Source of the DNA: Halolamina sediminis
GTDB taxonomy: Archaea; Halobacteriota; Halobacteria; Halobacteriales; Haloferacaceae
Assembly: GCF_001282785.1 (NCBI RefSeq)
Contig: NZ_CVUA01000001.1
Coordinates: forward strand, 124,001-188,000
Reading direction: 5' to 3'
DNA length: 64,000 nt
Shown here: in pieces, positions 60,080 to 64,000 of the stretch
Numbering within the stretch: position 1 is the first letter of the stretch
How the letters are laid out: every line of letters begins with the position of its first letter
The notes under the pieces: model-generated
Databases searched by the model: none
Seen by the model: the letters and a program-made list of their open reading frames with translations, nothing else
Told to the model about the DNA's origin: nothing
Made by a program: the position numbers and the translations under genes

Positions 60080-61381
60080 ATGAATACGCTCCGTATCGCG
60101 AACGGTCGCGTGCTCCGTCCCGACCACTCGATCGTCGAGGCCGACGTGCTGATCGACCAGTCGACGGGCGACATCGAACGTGTCGCCGCCCCCGAGGAGA
60201 TCGACGCCGCGGCGGACGAGACGCTCGACGCCGACGGCGGGCTCGTCGTCCCCGGCATCGTCAACGCCCACGGCCACGCCCCGATGACGCTGCTCCGGGG
60301 GTACGCCGACGACAAACCGCTCGACGCGTGGCTCCAAGAGGACATCTGGCCCGCGGAGGGCGAGCTCACGGCCGAGGACATCCGGGCCGGCACCGAGCTC
60401 GCGGCGGTCGAGATGATCCGCACGGGGACGACCGGTTTCGTCGACATGTACTTCGAAGAGCCCCACGTCGCCGGCGTGGTTGAGGCGGCCGGACTGCGTG
60501 CCCTACTGGGCCACGGCTTCGTCTCCGTCGGGAAGTCGGAGACCGACGCCCGCGAGGACATGGAGAAGAGCGTCAACTTCGCCGACCAGTACGACGGGCT
60601 CGCCGGCGGCCGCATCTCGACGGCAGTGAAGCCCCACTCCCTGACGACCGTGAATGAGGCGCTGCTGCGCGAGGCTGTCGAGCGCGCCCGCGAGGCGGAC
60701 CTCCCGGTCCACATCCACGCCAACGAGACCGTCGAGGAGGTCGAGCCGATCGTCGACGAGCGCGGCGTTCGCCCGCTTTCCTACGCCGCGGACGTGGGGC
60801 TGCTCGCGGACGGCGACTTCCTCGCCCACTGCGTCCACGTCGACGACGAGGAGATCGAGATCCTCGCCGACTCGGACGCGGCGGTGGTCCACTGCCCCGC
60901 ATCGAACGCCAAACTGGCCTCCGGGATCGCGCCGGTCGCCGAGATGCTCGAGGCGGGCGTCACGGTCGGGCTCGGCACCGACGGTGCCGCCTCGAACAAC
61001 GACCTCGACATGTTCGACGAGATCCGCGACGCCGCGATGCTCGGGAAACTCGGCGCCGACGACGCCGCCGCGGTGCCGGCCAGCGCAGCCGTCCGGATGG
61101 CGACCGAGGGGTCTGCCGCGGCGCTCGGCTTCGACTCCGGCCGGATCGAGGCGGGCGCGAACGCGGACCTCGCGGTCGTCGATCTCGACGCAGCGCACCT
61201 GACGCCCGAGCACGATCTGGTGAGCCACCTCGCGTACGCGACGAGCGGGCAGGACGTACGCCACACCGTCTGTGACGGGCAGGTGCTGATGGAAGACCGC
61301 GAGGTACAGACGCTGGACGTCGACGCCGTGCGGGAGCGCGCGCAGGAACGGGCCGACGAACTGGTGGCGCGAGTCGAGTAG
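60080..61381 (+). CDS. mtaD: Amidohydrolase, MTA/SAH deaminase type
   Basis: A 433-aa cytosine/adenosine deaminase-family TIM barrel. Zinc ligands in GIVNAHGHAPMTLLRGY, HIHANETVEEVEP, LAHCVHVDDEEI and GLGTDGAASNNDLDMFDEI. The family deaminates 5'-methylthioadenosine and S-adenosylhomocysteine to inosyl products. The neighbour AhcY (2 kb away) also handles SAH, which supports the assignment, though guanine or other amidohydrolase activity cannot be excluded. It ends 2 bases from the convergent pit gene. Confidence 0.85.
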   Translation: MNTLRIANGRVLRPDHSIVEADVLIDQSTGDIERVAAPEEIDAAADETLDADGGLVVPGIVNAHGHAPMTLLRGYADDKPLDAWLQEDIWPAEGELTAEDIRAGTELAAVEMIRTGTTGFVDMYFEEPHVAGVVEAAGLRALLGHGFVSVGKSETDAREDMEKSVNFADQYDGLAGGRISTAVKPHSLTTVNEALLREAVERAREADLPVHIHANETVEEVEPIVDERGVRPLSYAADVGLLADGDFLAHCVHVDDEEIEILADSDAAVVHCPASNAKLASGIAPVAEMLEAGVTVGLGTDGAASNNDLDMFDEIRDAAMLGKLGADDAAAVPASAAVRMATEGSAAALGFDSGRIEAGANADLAVVDLDAAHLTPEHDLVSHLAYATSGQDVRHTVCDGQVLMEDREVQTLDVDAVRERAQERADELVARVE

Positions 61382-61383
61382 GG

Positions 61384-62622
61384 TTACAGCAGCAGCGAGA
61401 ACAGCGCGTAGGAACAGACGACGGCGATCGTCGGCGTGAGCACCCAGAGCACCGCGATCCGCCCCGCGGCGGTGGCGTCGAACAGGCTCTCCTTGCTCTG
61501 TGGCCGCGCTCGCTCGTCGCCGATGCTCGGCACCGCCGGCGGCGACTCCGGCTCCACGGCCTCCCCTTCCGCGATGTCGCCGACGGTCGGGCTCGCGGGC
61601 TCGTCCCGCTCTTCCGGTGTGAGCGCGCCGGTCGAGAGCTCCGATCCCATCTTCGTCTCGGGCGAGGGTTTCGCCAGCTCCGCGAGCGTCGCCGCCCGGC
61701 TGGCCCGCCCCCAGCCGAGGCCGATGATGCAGCAGGTGGTGCTGACCGCGAGGCTCGCGGGGATGCCGAGATACGACAACACGGTGATGATGGTGCCGCC
61801 GACGACGGAGACGATCAGCGCCGCGAGGATCGGCAGCTCGGTGATGTCGTCGCCGACGGTGTCGAGCGTTCGGCGGGCGATGGTGAACGAGCCGAGCGCG
61901 AACGCTCCCACCGCGAGCAGTACGCCCTGATCGACGGTCAGCGTGCCGTTGGCGCCGACTAAGGGTGCGACGGCGTTGGCGGCGTTGGAGGCGCCCGCCG
62001 AGAACGCCATGTAGCAGGCGATCAGGACGACCAGCGCCGAACCGACCAGATCCCGCGGGGTCGCGTTCCGGTTCACGCGCGGCTTCGGAATCCGCCCCGA
62101 GCGGTCGAGTTGGAGCAGGTGGAGCTCCAGCCGCGTGAACGCGAACCGGCCGTCGAGATACGGGTAGACGTAGCGGCCGATGACGGCGCCGCTGGCGAAG
62201 CCGACGACCGGCGCGACGATCCACGCCGAGACGATGACGAACATCAGCGCCCCGTTCAGCGTCCCCGTCGCCAGCCCCAGCCCGACGATGGCGCTGACGG
62301 CGGTCATCGACGTCGAGGCCGGGACGCCGTAGAGGTTCGAGATCAGCAGCGAGAGCCCCGTGAAAAAGAGCACGCCGACGCTCGCCTCCGGCGAGAACTG
62401 CGCTGCGGGGACGATGCTGCTGCTCATCGTGTCGATCACGTTCCGCCCGACGGTCCAGGCGCCGAGCAGCGCGAAGCCGGTGAACAGTACCCCTGCGGTG
62501 ACTTTCCGGACGAGTCGGCCGCCGACCGCCGGGCCGAACGCGACCCCGGTCGAGGAACCGCCGATGTTGTAGCCGACGAACACCGCGACGAGTATCCCGA
62601 GGACGGCGAGCACCGTAACCAT
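61384..62622 (-). CDS. Inorganic phosphate transporter (PiT family)
   Basis: A 412-aa low-affinity phosphate permease with the duplicated PiT motif (GGSSTGVAFGPAVGGR; GASNAANAVAPLVGA) and about ten transmembrane helices. Between the last two helices is a cytoplasmic acidic and Pro-rich loop (about residues 310-385). A TATA-like GTATTTT lies 26-32 bases upstream of the ATG. It is divergent from ahcY across 226 bases, which contain a CCACC/GGTGG hairpin (62733-62750) and no gene. Confidence 0.9.
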   Translation of the reverse strand: MVTVLAVLGILVAVFVGYNIGGSSTGVAFGPAVGGRLVRKVTAGVLFTGFALLGAWTVGRNVIDTMSSSIVPAAQFSPEASVGVLFFTGLSLLISNLYGVPASTSMTAVSAIVGLGLATGTLNGALMFVIVSAWIVAPVVGFASGAVIGRYVYPYLDGRFAFTRLELHLLQLDRSGRIPKPRVNRNATPRDLVGSALVVLIACYMAFSAGASNAANAVAPLVGANGTLTVDQGVLLAVGAFALGSFTIARRTLDTVGDDITELPILAALIVSVVGGTIITVLSYLGIPASLAVSTTCCIIGLGWGRASRAATLAELAKPSPETKMGSELSTGALTPEERDEPASPTVGDIAEGEAVEPESPPAVPSIGDERARPQSKESLFDATAAGRIAVLWVLTPTIAVVCSYALFSLLL

Positions 62623-62848
62623 GTCCGGGTGTTCTGTGTCGAGGCGGAAAATACGAGGGGAGTGATACGCCGCTCGAGCTGTTTTGACGAACCGAGTGAA
62701 CGATGTAGTTCCGTTTGACGGCGAGTGCGGGGCCACCTTCGGAGTGGTGGGACTGAACGCCGCCGCACCGTCCCTTCGGCGCGCCCGGGTGACCGTTCCC
62801 GGACGCCCCTTCGACACGGTTTTGCCCACACCACCAGAACCCACAGCC

Positions 62849-64000
62849 ATGAGTTCCTACGAGCGCGTCACCGCGCACGTCGACGACCCCGAGGCGCTCC
62901 GCGAGGAGGGCCGCCGGAAGATGGACTGGGCGCTCCAGCACATGCCCATCTGCCAGTCGCTCCGCGAGGATTTCGAGGCGGAGAAACCCCTCGCCGGCGA
63001 GACGATCGGGATGGCGATGCACGTCGAGGCCAAGACGGCGATCCTCGTCGAGACGCTCGCCCTCGGCGGCGCCGAAGTAGCGGTCACGGGCTGCAACCCC
63101 CTCTCGACTCACGACGACGTGAGCGTCGCGCTGGACGACGTGGCGAACGTCACCTCCTACGCCGTCCGCGGCGTCGACGACGAGGAGTACTACGCCGCCA
63201 TCGAGTCCGTCATCGACCACGAGCCGACGATCACGGTCGACGACGGTGCGGACATGGTGTTCCGCATCCACCAAGAGCACCCCGAGCTGATCGACTCCAT
63301 CGTCGGCGGCGCCGAGGAGACGACCACCGGCGTCCACCGACTGCGCGCGATGGACGACGACGGCGAGCTGAACTACCCGATGTTCGCGGTGAACGACACG
63401 CCGATGAAGCGCCTGTTCGACAACGTCCACGGCACGGGCGAGTCGGCGCTGTCGGCGATCGCGATGACCACGAACCTCTCGTGGGCCGGCAAGACCGTCG
63501 TCGTCGCCGGCTACGGCTACTGCGGCAAGGGCGTGGCCTCGAAGGCGGCCGGGCAGGACGCCAACGTCGTCGTCTGTGAGGTCGAACCGCGCAAGGCGCT
63601 AGAAGCGCACATGGAGGGGTACGACGTGCTCCCGATGGCCGAGGCCGCGAAGGAGGGCGACGTGTTCGTCACCACCACCGGGAACAAGGACGTGATCACC
63701 CGCGAGCACTTCGAGCAGATGCAGGACGGCGTCCTGCTGGCCAACGCCGGCCACTTCGACGTGGAGATCAACCTCGATCACCTCGACGACCTCGCGGTCG
63801 ACCGCTACGAGGCCCGCGACGGCGTCGAGTCCTTCGAGATGGCCGACGGCCGTCGGCTGAACGTGCTCGCCGAGGGCCGACTCGTGAACCTCGCCGCGCC
63901 GGTCGGGCTGGGCCACCCGGTCGAAGTGATGGACCAGTCTTTCGGGATTCAGGCGGTCTGTGTCCGAGAGATCGTCGAGAACGGCGACAGCTACGAGGCT
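62849..64000 (+). CDS. ahcY: Adenosylhomocysteinase, N-terminal part
   Basis: The first 384 codons; the gene runs off the right edge. The enzyme hydrolyses S-adenosylhomocysteine to adenosine and homocysteine with bound NAD. Visible are [52 protein letters not shown] (NAD loop) and [15 protein letters not shown]. The start ATG matches the family N-terminus. A GACGGTTTTGCC stretch about 35 bases upstream may be promoter sequence. Confidence 0.95.
   Translation, partial: MSSYERVTAHVDDPEALREEGRRKMDWALQHMPICQSLREDFEAEKPLAGETIGMAMHVEAKTAILVETLALGGAEVAVTGCNPLSTHDDVSVALDDVANVTSYAVRGVDDEEYYAAIESVIDHEPTITVDDGADMVFRIHQEHPELIDSIVGGAEETTTGVHRLRAMDDDGELNYPMFAVNDTPMKRLFDNVHGTGESALSAIAMTTNLSWAGKTVVVAGYGYCGKGVASKAAGQDANVVVCEVEPRKALEAHMEGYDVLPMAEAAKEGDVFVTTTGNKDVITREHFEQMQDGVLLANAGHFDVEINLDHLDDLAVDRYEARDGVESFEMADGRRLNVLAEGRLVNLAAPVGLGHPVEVMDQSFGIQAVCVREIVENGDSYEA

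Overview
The window comes from the main chromosome of a halophilic archaeon (class Halobacteria). The 16S rRNA opens with ATTCCGGTTGATCCTG, the DNA is very GC-rich, the proteins are strongly acidic, and the gene content is archaeal (TBP, TFB, aRF1, eIF1A, L15e, MC1, RIO1/RIO2, V-type ATPase subunit D, UbaA and NcsA). I would guess a member of the Halorubraceae or Haloferacaceae, but the genus is not resolved from sequence reading alone.

Layout. 1-9 kb: end of pheS, then pheT and valS; a methyltransferase; a zinc-ribbon HTH protein; pyrD with a small AbrB-like protein; and the chromosomal protein MC1. 9-14.8 kb: a complete rRNA operon with two promoter-like repeats, 16S, tRNA-Ala(TGC), 23S, 5S and a downstream tRNA-Cys(GCA). 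Bulge-helix-bulge processing stems surround 16S and 23S, and a tRNA-like half structure sits directly in front of 5S. 14.8-22 kb: a mostly minus-strand run with a nucleotidyltransferase-like protein, UspA, a CHY zinc finger protein, an anchored ferredoxin, an NAD-dependent DNA ligase, a metallo-hydrolase, a SIMPL protein and RIO2. 22-30.6 kb: lipoate ligase, an erythromycin-esterase-like protein, endonuclease IV, a 657-aa protein with a degenerate CHAT-like end, a PGF-CTERM surface protein, a methyltransferase and ncsA. 30.8-39.4 kb: a copper ATPase, TFB, UbaA, an oxidoreductase, L15e and aRF1. 39.5-49 kb: argS divergent from ribK-ribB-ilvE, then atpD, a KH protein, RIO1, eIF1A and tyrS. 49-64 kb: MscS, DUF460, vapBC, RNase Z, a duplicated DUF4382 lipoprotein, RfcC, an archaeal PS decarboxylase, TrmG10, TBP, an MTA/SAH-deaminase-type amidohydrolase, a Pit phosphate transporter and the start of ahcY.

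The genes are mostly housekeeping and fit together well. Five synthetase genes, rRNA, tRNAs, a release factor, an initiation factor, ribosome-maturation kinases and RNase Z serve translation. TBP plus TFB serve transcription. UbaA plus NcsA serve SAMP-dependent tRNA thiolation. The amidohydrolase plus AhcY handle by-products of SAM use. I see no intact transposon, provirus or CRISPR array.

The least explained material is non-coding. (1) A tandem array of six hairpins with two strictly alternating linkers lies between eIF1A and rio1 (46.6-46.8 kb). (2) A dispersed intergenic element is present three times (22.2, 37.2 and 57.3 kb). One copy has 17-bp terminal inverted repeats, and an internal hairpin keeps an ACGGAG loop while its stem changes in a compensatory way. 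(3) A perfect 8-bp inverted repeat overlaps the promoter of the HTH-riboflavin kinase gene. (4) In-frame palindromic DNA is inserted in the copper ATPase gene.
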